The translations under genes were made by a program, and so were the position numbers. From Artocarpus heterophyllus (Eukaryota; Streptophyta; Magnoliopsida; Rosales; Moraceae), in contig JAJQZP010000045.1 of the NCBI GenBank assembly GCA_025403435.1, positions 62,001 to 126,000 of the forward strand: a stretch of DNA of 64,000 nucleotides, read 5' to 3'. Below, piece by piece: positions 50,301-62,215 of the stretch (positions are counted from its first letter, which is position 1; each line of letters begins with the position of its first letter). The notes beneath the pieces were generated by a model. The model saw nothing but the letters and a program-made list of their open reading frames with translations. It was not told where the DNA came from and made no database searches.

Positions 50301-52278
50301 AATTGAAATACAAAGAGAATAATTTATCGAGAGAGGAAGAAGAAAGAAAATACTAAAATTGCGCTTTATTAAGTATGCTATTTACGTTTGAAGGTTTCAA
50401 AAGTTTGCCCATCGACTATAATTTTTCGAAAATAATATATATTAGTCAATATACTCTTATTTTCGACCTTCAATTGGTCAAGAGTATAGAAAATAGAAAA
50501 ATGCTAAAATGATCACAATTTGAGAAGAATAATTATCAATTTGTAGTTATCGAGTCTTATGAATTATTGAAATATTAGGAGACAGAAAGTGTAAAGTATG
50601 TCTAGACTTTGATTTTTGACCTTCAACTAATAAGGAGTAGGTTAAAGAGAAATGCATTAAAGGGATTATAAATGGAATATATGTATATATAAAGAAAAAT
50701 AAATTTGTTGTGAAACGTTGATGATTTTTTTTCCTATTGATAAGTATCACGTAACTAAATTTTTCATTATCAATGATTCTGATTTTTAGCCTATAACCGA
50801 TCCGAAGTAGGAAAGAGAGAGAATTGTTATATGATCACAAATTGAAAATGAAAAGTTTTGATTAGCAAAAAAAAAAAAAAAAGAAAAGAATAATTAGAAA
50901 AAAATTAACATCATTATAAAACATTCAACACTTTTGTATTCAAAAGTGTTATGCAACTAATTTTTTTTTATCACAATTTAATGTTTTATTTTTTGTCTTG
51001 GAAAAAAACACTCAACTTATAAAGGCACGTGCAAATACTAGTACATATATATAATTAAAACCCCATTTTTCAAAACATAAAGATCTACAAATTCTTACAC
51101 TTGGCTAGAAGTCCGGGTCATAAGCGTCCCCTTCATCCAGGAAATCAAATAAGGCAGCTAATAACTAATAAGCTATTTCTTATGTTGAAACATTATTATC
51201 CAGGCATGAACATAAAAACAAAAGACAGACAACAAACGACATGAAAAGGACAAAACATGCCATTCAAAGTAAATTAAAAGGGTTTCTGAATCATATAAAA
51301 ATCTCCCAATGAAAGAAAAGTAATAGTTAAAGCCTTACTTATTTTCGGCCTTTGTTTTCTCACTTTCTTCCCAAGCCTTGATATAAGACAACCGTTTTTC
51401 TTTTTCAACATCTGCCAAAGCAATATCTGAAAAAAAAAAAAAAAAAAGACAACAAATAATGAAATGGTCATCCGCTTTTGAATTGGAGAATTGGATATTG
51501 TATAAAATCCATGTTATTTAAATTAATAAATTGAACAAAAACAAAAAAGCTATACATGAAATTAAAAAAAAAAAAAAAGGAGCTAAGAAGTATGAGAAAA
51601 TTGCATACCTCTATCAATTGATCCACCAGAAGGTTTCTTGACCGGTGGCTCTGGAGCCTCTGCCATCCCAAGAAAAAAAATAAATTAAAGGAATGAATTG
51701 ATGGGAAACCAAGAGAGCTATAATTGCGGGTTATATAGGAAAAGCTAAATTATGACTTGCAAAAATAGAATGACTAATTTTGACGTGCGAAAAAGTATTC
51801 GATTATGTATAACTGTAATCCACTAAAAAAAATGTTTTTATTATTGTCAATAAAAAAAAAAAAGAGCAAAAAAGCTCTATTGCCAAGGATGCAACTTGGA
51901 CACATATCCAAGAGAAAACTTTTTTTTTTTGGACAGGAGAAGATCGAGATTCTCTCTTGAAAATGAAAACTTAGAGGTTAAATGGCTCTTTTTTAAAGAG
52001 AGATGTTCCTTTGGTAATACTAAACCTCTCAATTATATTGGTAGGATCGGATACTGGTTGATATTTTAAAGCGCAGAGACAAGAAAAACATTATTATTAT
52101 TATTTTTTAACAAAAAACAAAGAACATTTTTAGGATATAATATTCTACATTGTGGTTTAGAGGGGCCAGCAATCATTCTACACTACTCTGGAATTAAGTG
52201 ATTATTTTAATAGAAATAAACCAGTTATAAGGGTTTTTAATTCAAAACTTTAAAAAGTACTGGAATATCACGACAAAT

Positions 52279-52324
<46 letters not shown>

Positions 52325-52915
52325 ACATTTCCAGCTCAATTTTTCGCAAGGTGAAATTACAAAAGCAAAAAAGAAAAAGAAAGTATAATCATTTAGTGAA
52401 AAATTCAGCTTTTTTTTTTTTTTTTTTATCATAGAAAGTGAGATATTCAACTTACATTTTTTTTTTTTTTTTGAGGATAGCTTTACTACTACTTGACAGT
52501 ACTTTAATCAAATAAATATATCTCAGAAAATAAAAAATAAAAAAAATCTATATTCTGACATGAATCTCAGCATCAAAATTATCTTACACGTTATGAGAAT
52601 TTTTCATTTAATAATTCTTGTTTCTGAATTTTAGAGCATAAGCTACACAAAACTCTAACTGAATTCTTCTACAGAATCTCCCTCCTTTCATATTGATTTT
52701 CTTGGCTGCCAAACACACTTTAGAGATAAAGAACACAAACTGCCTATAAATATATTCATACGTGTGTAGAGAGAGAGAGAGTTTTAATAGTTACTTTCAA
52801 CGATGGCAAGAGATTTGGTCTCCTCAGCCTTGGCTTGAGGTGGTGGAGCCAGGGCTTTCTCCAAGGCGACGTCGTTTGGGGGCTGAGCCAAAGGTGGATT
52901 CAATTCCTCTTCCAT
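47395..52915 (-). CDS. REM1: Group 1 remorin (plasma-membrane nanodomain protein)
   Basis: Five minus-strand exons: 52915-52795, 51659-51609, 51426-51339, 48259-48178 and 47589-47395. Total 537 nt, 178 residues, all GT-AG and in phase. Residues 1-57 are Pro/Glu-rich and disordered-looking (PPLAQPPND, ALAPPPQAKAEE, SLAIVEK), as in the Remorin_N region. From SGGSIDRDIALADVEKEKRL onward is the conserved Remorin_C coiled coil (YIKAWEESEKTKAENKAQKK, NAWENSKKAALEAKLKKKE, EEKRAVVEAIRGEELLKAEE). It ends TTPKKFLGCF, with the C-terminal Cys that is S-acylated and anchors remorins to the inner plasma membrane. Family roles include nanodomain scaffolding in immunity, virus movement and hormone signalling. 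Intron 3 (51338-48260) is 3.1 kb. A decoy ATG lies at the exon 2 acceptor. No disabling change seen. Confidence 0.94.
48788..48958. repeat. Tourist-like MITE (CTGTAGCATG family) in remorin intron 3
   Basis: Edges GTGTGTTTGACAAGCATGAT and ACTTGTTAAACACC are a clear inverted repeat. The core has GAGTTCTCGCATGCTACAGT and CTCCCACATGTTACAGTG. Confidence 0.8.
49226..49329. repeat. Tourist-like MITE (CTGTAGCATG family), short copy in remorin intron 3
   Basis: Left edge AAGTATTTGAAAAAATAG; right edge TGTTCAAACACCC. The core has TATAGTATATGAGAGCTTAC. Confidence 0.6.
49553..49805. repeat. Dispersed repeat (copy B) in remorin intron 3
   Basis: Homologous and collinear with 26575-26850 (ATTGTTTTTCAATTT, TTTTATGAGAAAGTT, AAGTATTTTG and a shared 3' half). 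Termini and class are not determined. Confidence 0.6.
52282..52321. repeat. (AT)n microsatellite in remorin intron 1
   Basis: About 20 AT units in the first intron of the remorin gene. Confidence 0.95.
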
Positions 52916-53600
52916 ATTTTTATTCTTCTTCAGCTCTGTTTCCATTGCTCTTCTCTTCTGTCAGAGCTTTTTTTTTTTTTCTTTTTTCCTTTTTTTTAAT
53001 AGCAGTGCAACAATTGCAACCGATGATTCAAAATTCTTACTCTTTCTTTGTTTTTATATACACCGTGAAGGACAGGGTCGTATGAATAGGCGACGCAAAG
53101 TATATAGCTGCACTCGATTCTTATTACCGTTGAATTTACAAAAAGTTAATCCAACGGTCAGCGTGCGGTGTCTGTGAGAGTTTTCCTGGGTGAGAAACAG
53201 GGTGTTGATGCTGCCGACAAGCAATGCGCGTAATATGGTGCTTTGGTGATGCCACGTGTAAGCGGGCGTGAAGAGACTACGTCGGCAAAGTGTGCACTTT
53301 GTGTACAATGAGAGCAAAACGACAATGTTTGTTGTGGGGTCCACTTTAAAGATTTTCTTAAGCTGAGGACCCGAGGTGCCCCTTTCTGGATCAAGTTATA
53401 GACGTTGAAATCTTTTTCGCGTGTCGTTTGATCACGCGACTTCATAATCGCCTGGAATTTGCAAATACAGAGTTTTTTTTTTTTCTTTTTACTACAACGG
53501 TAATTTTTTTTTCTCTCCTTTTTAAGATTTGAGCTTGGATCTATCAACTCGTTTATACCCGTTAATAAATACATTTAAGTTAATAATTTTTATTAGGGCA
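52916..53600 (-). promoter_or_regulatory. Remorin promoter and 5' UTR
   Basis: On the minus strand a TATA-like TATATAAAAA lies at 53051-53060, about 140 bases upstream of the ATG, followed by a purine-rich leader. A CACGTG core in GCCACGTGT (53251-53259) lies about 340 bases upstream of the start. This is an ABA-response/G-box type site, and several remorins are ABA- or stress-responsive. Regulation by it is inferred. Confidence 0.5.
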
Positions 53601-55466
53601 CTAAACTGTTATTTTGCTCTTAATGAGTGCTAATGAGTGTTTATTGGGCAAAAGAATGGGGAACAAGAAAAGTAACACATAAGACAGCTAGAAAGGAGGA
53701 CTACTTCCTTTTCTTTTAAGTGAATTTTGGACTTCGAGATTTTTTTTAAAAGAAATTGGATTTGAGAAATTGAGGGGCCTCTTTTCTAATGTTATTGATG
53801 GCCAAAACCAATAGTTCAACGGGTAAAGTGAAGCACTAGGTACACTCTTTTTCTTTTTTTTTGTATATTTTTTATTTCTTGCCTAGCATGTAAATTTTAC
53901 TATTTTATTTTTTGTTTAAATAATAATTTATAATATTAGTAGATTCGAAATATTAAACAATGATTAAAGAGAGTATAAAATAAAATGAAAAAATTATTAC
54001 TAGCACTCTTCAAAGATAAAATACTATAATAATATAAAATTTTATAACAAAAATACTATAACAAAAATAATTTAAACTAGCTTTTTTTCTTTTAATTTAA
54101 ATTATGTTCCAAGCAAACTATTAGACGTCGCCGCGAACGACAATGGCTATCAAGGATCTAGCAAACCACATATGAAATACACGCGCTACCAAAAGCATCG
54201 CCATAGCGGCTAGCAAGCACGTTGGCTGTCTTTAATTGATGTGGGACCCGGTCAGCATGTGAGCCGGCCCTACTGCTTGTCCAGATGCATTCATGCTTAA
54301 AAAATCAAAAAAAAAAAAAAAAAAAGAAAGAGAGAAAGAAAGATATAAAAAATTAAAAGAAAGAGAGAACGAAAGATTAAAGTTAAGCCTCTCGTTGACG
54401 TTTCATGCCGTCCTGCGTATGCTTTGTCTTGGTGGAGGATTTTAATGAATGACTTTTTAGAAAATTTTTTTTTGATAAATAATAAAACGGTTTTAGTTTT
54501 TTTTTATTCTGTTATAGTTTTTTTTTTTTTTAAAAATTAGGATAGTTTACCTATATAAAAAAACGTATTTTTTTTTCTAAAAACAAAAAAGACTTTTACC
54601 CAATTTAAATTTTTTTTTGTCCCTTTCATCAAAATCTTCCTGTCTTGGGAATAACGTGCGGTGCAATCACTATATGCTATGAAACTCAACTCCAATCGCT
54701 TCTCATGTTTAAATAATTTAAATAATCTAAAGATGATTAATATTAAGTGATTAGAAAATAATTATAATAATAAAGTTAATCTCACAAATGGTCTTTTAGG
54801 TTTATCTTTGGTTTTATTTTAGTCCCTATTATTTAAAAAGTCTTATTTCGGTCCCTAATATATTACTTTGTTCTATTTTTGATATATAATCTACTTTGTT
54901 TAACTTTTAGTCCCTTTTGTTAGCAATGTTATCCAAGATTAAACAAAATGAGAAACTAAAGACAACAATTTTAATTCATGTAACTAAATAAAAAACAATT
55001 TAAAATATTGTTTTTTAAATGAGTTTTAATTTTTTAAGCTAAAGTTGATTATTTAATGTCGCTATATAATATAAATGTGTTTTAGTAACAATGATGTTTA
55101 AAATTATGATCATCTAATACAGTATATAAAAATGCATATATAAACCATAAATAGCTTGTAAGAAAAATTCAACTTATCTTTTTTTAAATTAAAATTCATA
55201 TTACTAATAGCGTGGTAAATTTTTTTTAAGTTACATGCATCAAAGTCATTATATTTAGTATTTCACTTTAGATTTTTTAAATTTTAGTCCCTAATAACTA
55301 ATAGTTATAATATATGAACCAAAAGTGAAACGAAGTAAAAGATTAGTATAACGGTTCGGCTATTCGAGCAGTTACTTAAATTTTTTTTAAAGCTTAATCT
55401 TAATCTTACTTGTAAAAATAAGGATTTATCAAAAAACTTACTTATATTATTTAGCAGTTACCATAA
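53601..55466. other. AT-rich intergenic DNA, possible decayed inverted-repeat element
   Basis: 54120-54300 is GC-richer without a recognised match. 54785-54920 contains TTTTAGTCCCT and TCGGTCCCTAATATATTACT, and 55225-55355 contains complementary AAGTGAAACGAAGTAA and TTTTAGTCCCTAATAACT words. This hints at an eroded terminal-inverted-repeat element. No ends or duplications could be fixed. Confidence 0.35.
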
Positions 55467-55475
55467 ACATGTTTA

Positions 55476-56895
55476 GAGTAAATCACTCGACTAGTCCCCG
55501 AATTATTTAAAAGATGACTCGCTAGTCCTTATTTTATTTTTTTTAGTTAAGCTGACCTTTAACTCTTCAAAAGGGTGCAAAATGATAAACTTAATTGACG
55601 GACGTCAATTTTTTCCCCATTTAGTGATCACGTGCCATGCACATGATTGAATATCAAGGGTATTTTAGTTAAACAATAATTTTTATGGTATTTTTCTTAA
55701 AAATTAAACTAAATTAAATTAAAATTCGTAAAAACATAAACAAGAAACAAAAACAAAAACAAAAACAAAATCCATTGAAAAAACTTCTACAAACGAAGCA
55801 TCTTCTCCTCCTCTCCTCCTTCTTCTTCAATCAAGATATTTATTTAAAAGCCCTCATAAACCAAAAGCATTGATTACTAATAAACCGGTTGTAAATTTAT
55901 CAACATCATGAAAAAGATGAAAAAGATAATCAAAACAAAATAAAAACCATCAACAAATATTTCAATTAATGGCTTCCAAGATAATCGCTAGCATATATGC
56001 AAACACTTGAACAAAACCATCAAAAAACTAAAACGAAGATTAATAACCTGGTCCCTCTCTCTCCACCATCCTCATTTACTCCTCGTCTTCTTCGATCTGA
56101 TTCTTCTTCTTCTCATCTCTCTCTCAGACGACACCGCCTAACCCACCATCACTCCCCAAAAGCCTCCTTGCCTTAGATCTGCCTCCTTTGATGCGACCCC
56201 CTTAGCACTGTCTACTTCGTCGTGTGTTCGAGCTCACCGATGCGAACCCATGCTATTCCTAGGGTACCTCTCCTGTGTCATAGAGCTCCCCATCGTTGGA
56301 AAAGGAAGCAGGTTCTCAACAACAAGACCGTAAATGCCGATTCGGACGTCTTGATTTTGGAGTTTAGTGATCTCCTCTTCTTTCTTTTGGTGAATTGGAG
56401 ATGAGTTCTATAATTTTGCTTTGATTTGGGTCTTAATTTGGAGAATCCAAAATTAATGATGGTGATGATAATGGTTTCTACTATTTGTTTTGATTTGGGT
56501 CTCATAATACGCGGTTGATTTTAAAAATTCAAGTTGAACTTTTGATTCTTTTTGGTTGAGTATGTTATGAAATTGGATTTTCAATTTGTTTTTGGTTTAA
56601 TTAGTTGAATAATTTATCTGAATCGGAGAGACAAATAAGGGAGGAAAGGTTTTTTTTTTTCCTTCATGTTTTTGGTTTTTTTTAAATAGTAATTAATTCA
56701 ATTTGGGTATTTTAGTCTTTTTCAAAGTAATAATAGGCACGTGATCCTTAAAAAGTGAGAAAATTGATGTTCGTTATTTAAGTTCGTCCTTTTGTAACCA
56801 TTTGAAGAGTTTGAAGTTAGTTGAGCCAAAAAAATAAAACAAGGACCAACGAGTCAACTTTTAAATAATTCAAGGATTAGCCGAGCAATTTTCTC
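55476..56895. mobile_element. Mutator-like element with long TIRs and gene-like interior (candidate Pack-MULE), 1420 bp
   Basis: The left arm (55476-about 55640) and the reverse complement of the right arm (about 56730-56895) align over about 160 bases. Examples are GAGTAAATCACTCGACTAGTC against GAGAAAATTGCTCGGCTAATC, GAATTATTTAAAAG in both, and GATCACGTGCC in both. The flanks are ACATGTTTA (55467-55475) and ATCTGTTTA (56896-56904), a 9-bp duplication matching 7 of 9. No transposase. The interior (about 55790-56560) is CT-rich then GC-richer, like the 5' part of a host gene. Confidence 0.85.
56050..56420 (+). other. Possible captured gene fragment inside the MULE
   Basis: GC-richer than its surroundings, beginning with a CT-rich leader. 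A short open stretch (56222-56404) ends TVNADSDVLILEFSDLLFFL. I do not recognise the family. It could be a captured exon with its leader, or ancestral element sequence. Confidence 0.35.
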
Positions 56896-58767
56896 ATCTG
56901 TTTAAGACACTTGTATACTTGCAGTTACAAAATAGTTGTTTAAACATACTTGCAAAAACGGTTCTAAGTTACTACTAGACCGTAACATACTATATAGAAT
57001 AAACATTCAAAAAGCAAAATTTAAACTTACAACGATATTTATAGCCCGACCATTACATTTATCCCACCGCCACACCAAGCTCATCAACTTTTAATACCAG
57101 CCTCTTAGTAGGATTTCCTACAGCATGAAAGATCTAGATGAGCTTTCTTTCAGCAAGTCCAAACATTTCTCACAAAACATTCGTATAAGATTACTAGTAG
57201 TTGTACCATGCATGATTCAAGTTATGCTTACTTATGACATCTTATTATCATTTATGTCTTATTCTAAATTATAGGCCTAAGTGTCTATACTGAGAGCGCA
57301 TGATCATCAAACACCAAGATAGTATCTTAACTTGATGCTCCCCTTGGGTTGAGAGACATATAATCCTTACTTGAGTAGAGGGTACGACAATTAATTATCT
57401 TATCTTAACTTTCTTAACTTGGAGGTTTAGATTACCAATCATATATCTTAGTGAGCATACTTTTTGTCATGACTTGGTATTTTAGGTAATATGCATAATC
57501 ATTGCAATCATAAACTATACATGAATAAAGCATATAAAAATAATTTTTTTATGCCATAGATGAGGTTTGAGACTTACTTAAACCTCGTACTAATGTTTCC
57601 ACTTAAATCCTTGGTTAGTTGGCTTTGTATCTTGTTAATGCGGCCCCCCGACTATTAGTTCGAGTTTATATTATTGATCTATATTTACACCGCTTGACTT
57701 AGGTAAACTAAGGCCATTTAACATCTCATTTACATATTTGAACTTTGTATAACAAGATTCATAGTTTGCTTTAAAACTTTGAGCTTAATCGGTAAGCTTG
57801 AGTCCTTGTTAACCATTTTATAAAAATGATAATTTTGCTCTTAACGGGTGTTGAAAATTTTCCAACTTTTTGGGATTAAACTTGTGATTTCTTGCTGCCC
57901 AAAATAGTGCAGAAAATCTATTAATGTAGTGAATCTTGTTTTTGTTAATTTTATTGTTTTGACTCGAAACATGAAAATCTTAACATTTTTGTCCCCAGCA
58001 CTAAAGGAAAATTGTTTGGTACCATAACGTGCAGTTTTTAACAAGGAATAAAACAATCCAAAGGCTTTTTGGATAGATTCAACCATTTTCAAGATTTTTT
58101 CTCATTTTTACTATTTTAAAAGTATTGTGACCAAAACTTGTAAAATTCGTAACTCTAAAACTGCACAAAATTAACACAAAAGCTATTTCACGAAAGTTGA
58201 CAATTTCAATAAGGTCTACAAATTTTTTGGTCTTAAGATATTTTGAAAATCAATCATTTCAAGTTAGTTTTGGCCAAATTTAAAAATAGGCTGACTTGAA
58301 ATCTGCCTTTTTCAGGTTGATCTAGTCGAAATTTGAGGGAATTTTCTTCACGAAAAACGTTTATCTATCGTTCTCAATGAATCATGTGTTGAGCTTGAAA
58401 ACCAATTCTATCTCTAAGTTCCTCAAAAACTTAGGTATCCAAAAATTGTTTCAAATGTGTGTTGCAACACTTATAACAACAAAGCTTACCTTTTGGTATA
58501 AAAACCATATTCTAAGCTTAACAATCACAACCATAGCGATATAACACGTAAACAAATCATGCCATAATAAGTCCTTTACATGTCAAAGTCCAAAATAATT
58601 AATTACATCCTATGAATAAGTTGAAATATAAACTTTGAAAAAAAAAATGTTAGAGTTAGGGTTTTGTCTAATATGTTCCAAGATGATGAGTCACTCTTCT
58701 TAATGAAAATGGCCTCTAAAGCCCCTTGGTTTTCAAGCTACAAACATGGATAATCAATATCTAATAT

Positions 58768-60730
58768 TGTGACACCCGTTATTCTCCTAACGGGTATTGA
58801 GGTAATTAAATTAATTTTTAATGTATAAAAAAAATTGCTTCATTTAAATTTATTTTATAATATTTATTTTTATCTATTTTTAAATTTTCTAAAATTCTCC
58901 TATATTTATTTAGTATGATTACTAAAAAGCCTTAGAACTTCTAATAAATCTCAAAAATGTCATATTGGCATTATATGTGTTAAAGTCTTTAGATGAGACA
59001 TAAGGATATCTTTTCCAACTACTCTTGACCCTCATTTTCTTTATTTCCTCCGTGACATGCTTCAACATGTCTCCTCTATAATTGTTTCTATCACTTCTCT
59101 TCAAAGACTTCATCTTTTCTTCCTTTCTCTTCCACGGTTCCCACACTCTTCTTCTTATTTCTTTGCTGAAGCAAAATACTTAGAGAACTTCTTCAAGGCA
59201 GCCATAAAAATCAGCCACCATCACCTCCATTTGAGCAAGAATTTCAGTCATACCGAAGTAAAGGAACCTGTTTTGAAGCCATTTCAAGCTTCCAACTAAC
59301 CATAATCTGAGGTTAGAATCTTATGAACAAATTTAGTCTTTCATTTATAAATTTTCTTTTATACTAAAGGATTATTCAAATTTACGTTCTTAAACCTAAG
59401 TATATGTTTGTTGCTATTTTGGAGCATATGTATGAAGTCTAAGTGTATATGCCCTAGACAGAAAATTTATATTGTTAAACTTTGTTATACCTCTATGGGT
59501 AGTGGTTATTTCTTGAAATTCTAAGATTAAATTAAAATGAATTTTATGAATGTAGTTGTATGTTGTGCTTTAGTTTTAATTGTCCTTATGCACGCCTTAG
59601 GATCAAGGGAGTATGGAGCTAACGTTAACTGATTCCAGGATTAAAAGATTGTTGATAAGCTTGAAAGGTAGGGATTCTATTACTCATCTTTTGTGAGGTT
59701 TTTATAGAATTAAAATTGATTGTTTTGCCGCAATATATATATCTATGTTGAACTAATATTATATGAGTATCACATATGAAACTATGACATGGATTCGTCT
59801 TGTATTGTACGGCGAGGAACATAATGAATTGACACATGTTATAAATTGAGAAGCATGGTTAGGAAAACTAACTCTATTAATAATGATTCAATATAGAGAA
59901 ATTGTGAGACATGAAGAGGGCGACGGTTACGTCCTTGGGCATGAATACCCTAAAAGGTAAAATAGGGGGAAGGCGATGACGCTTCCTTGGGTTGAAAGTC
60001 CCAGAACACACTGTACAGGAATCGATTTGGTGAGGACTCGGGGCTTGATGTCCCCTCACCGGAACACCCTTGGAATGTTTATAGGGTGATCAAGTGCGCC
60101 CATTTGGGTTTCGATGAGTTGAGTGATACTCAATTTAACATGGATACCTAGGAACAATGATGATTGGTAATATTTGTATAAATGTGTAATTATGACACTT
60201 GGTAATGATTAACTACGGTATCCATAAGATGTGATCATAATAAACCTCATAATCTGGAATATGATGTAACTTACTAACCATGCAGATTTTAATGTGGTAA
60301 TGATAGAGGTGAGTAATGGCTTTCTCTACTGAGCATAGTGTTGCTCATACCCTTATATTTTTATCTTTTCAGGACTCACTAAGTGTGAGGTGGCTACGAG
60401 AAATATAGTTGAGGAAGTGATGTAGCTATATTACATTGGGACTGCTTCAATTGTTGAGAATGTTCTTCATGATAATGTAAGCATCAATTGTTACTTTCTG
60501 TGACTGTATTATAATGTGTTGAGGGTTAAAATGATGATGACAACAGTTTATATTATTAAATTTAAGGTGCTACATTAAAACTGTGGTTTATTTGTCGTTT
60601 ATATTTTTATTTTTGAGTTGAGAGTTTTCATTTAAGTCCCGGGCAAATTTTATTTTTAAGGTTTTACTTTTATTATTTATTTTTATTTTATCTCATTAAA
60701 AACTGTTAACCCCCACATAGGGGCGTTACA
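58768..60730 (+). mobile_element. Solo LTR of the Tekay-type family, copy 2 (1963 bp)
   Basis: Starts TGTGACACCCG and ends GGGGCGTTACA, flanked by a perfect AATAT duplication (58763-58767 and 60731-60735). Nearly identical to 30867-33226 but lacking about 387 bases (31651-32037 of that copy). The deletion falls between two TTATGAAT words, one of which remains at about 59543-59550. Confidence 0.95.
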
Positions 60731-61044
60731 AATATAAACTCTAAACTTCAACAAAATCCACTTAGAAAAGTTTTGATTTTTACCTGAAAACCTCTTTAGA
60801 TCAACATGAAAATCCTTTTCAATTAACAAAATTTTTGAGAATTTCTATGGTTAGAGGCTTGGTTTTGTAAAAGGAAAAATAGAGAGAAATTTGCTTCATG
60901 AACTAACTTAGAGGAAAAGAAAGAAAAATGGATTTTCAAGTTGGTCCATTAGTAGTTAAAGACCATAAATTAAGCACCATTTTGCAACAAGATGTTGCTA
61001 TAAGGACCCCTCTAAAACTACATTTCTTAAGGGACATTAAAAGA

Positions 61045-61530
61045 ATTTTTTGCACAATTTTTGAGGTCCACTTTGGATAAGATTAAAGTACATTTAGTGT
61101 ACTAGGTTTTAGTTTAGCAGTCTAATATCAACTAAAAATGTATTTCTATTATTTTAACAATACGTTCTAGAGGAGATATTTTTCTTGTCTGTCTAAAATT
61201 ATCTTAATATAATGTGTCCCCATAGTGTTTAATTCCCATCAACGGTTGTTTATCTATCTGTATGGGAACTAATTCCTTATTATTCTACTGTGTTGCTAAT
61301 TTAATTGCTCTGAGTGTCTCCGTATGCTAGATACTAACATCGAATGGACCGCTAATATTAAAATTTGTACTGGTTTAGCTAACTAGCATACTATTAATGT
61401 TTACATTGTTTGGGACTTTGGCATAATATTTTAATCTTATTATCCCATATTTACTTTATGAGTATTTTTATCATGAAAATTAGAACTTAACATAGTCCAT
61501 ATGAAATTAATTTTACCTCTTAAGGCACTT
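61045..61530. repeat. LTR segment repeated at the window edge
   Basis: Direct repeat of 63599-64000. Shared blocks: AATTTTTGAGGTC, CTGTATGGGAACTAATT, TTTAATCTT...TATTTACTTTATG. Interpreted as the same LTR interval in the 3' and the truncated 5' LTR. Confidence 0.85.
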
Positions 61531-61850
61531 AACAAATTTTGAAACACTTTAACTTACAAAATTTGTATATGTAAAATTCACCTTAATTCACAAAAATTTA
61601 CATACATTGTGCACATGAAATTTCATTACATCTTAATCACATAATTTCATTGTTACAAAATATGAAAGTTTGCTAACAAAATTCCTTGTTTAAATCTAAT
61701 TAAATTTTAAATTTAAACTAATGAAGTTTTTGGATATTACAATCTATGCTCCTTAAGAATTTGTGTCCTTGAAAATTAAAATAACTCAAGTTAGCTCTTC
61801 TTCATATCCTTTTCTCCTTCCCATGTTCCTTCCTCTACCTTATTGTTTTG

Positions 61851-62215
61851 CTAAAGGACCTTGACAGTAGGCATGTTCTTGTTTCTTAAGACTTGCTCCT
61901 CTTGTGCCAAAATTTGTACTTGCTTTTCTTCGTATGATAAATTTTCACATACTTCAATCTGCTCGTGATTCAACACATGTGATAGATTTGACACATACTT
62001 TTTCAGCATCGATATGTGAAATACGTTGTGCACCAATGCTAACTTAGGAGGTAAAGCTAGTTTATACGCAATGTCAACCACTCTCTTGAGTATCTTGAGG
62101 GTTATGTGTATCTTGAGCTTAGTTTTTCTTTCTTGCCAAATCTCATTACTCCTGTCATTGGTACTATCTTGATAAAAATTGAGTGCCCAACTTGGAATTT
62201 CAAAGGTCTATGTCA
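61851..62215 (-). pseudogene. Integrase C-terminus and chromodomain of the second gypsy element
   Basis: The minus strand reads AYKLALPPKLALVHNVFHIS then MLKKY, and YEEKQVQILAQEEQVLRNKN then MPTVKVL. This is a chromovirus integrase tail and the start of a chromodomain. The frame is broken upstream (near 62100) and the chromodomain is cut short. Confidence 0.8.

Larger units (their letters stand above)
48260..51338 (-). other. Long repeat-filled intron 3 of the remorin gene
   Basis: 3079 bases between AENK and AQKK codons, starting GTAAGG and ending CAG on the minus strand. Contents include two Tourist-like MITEs, a dispersed repeat, poly-T/A runs and an AT-rich TAAATAATTTAT-type stretch at 49900-50130. 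Confidence 0.85.

Noticed and set aside
51468..51671. Remorin start codon at 51666
   Set aside because: The ATG lies within the intron acceptor. A conserved-type exon 1 (52795-52915) splices in phase to 51659 and restores the usual N-terminus. Kept only as an alternative start in the findings.
52762..53085. 107-codon plus-strand open frame upstream of remorin
   Set aside because: Antisense shadow of remorin exon 1 and its purine-rich leader.
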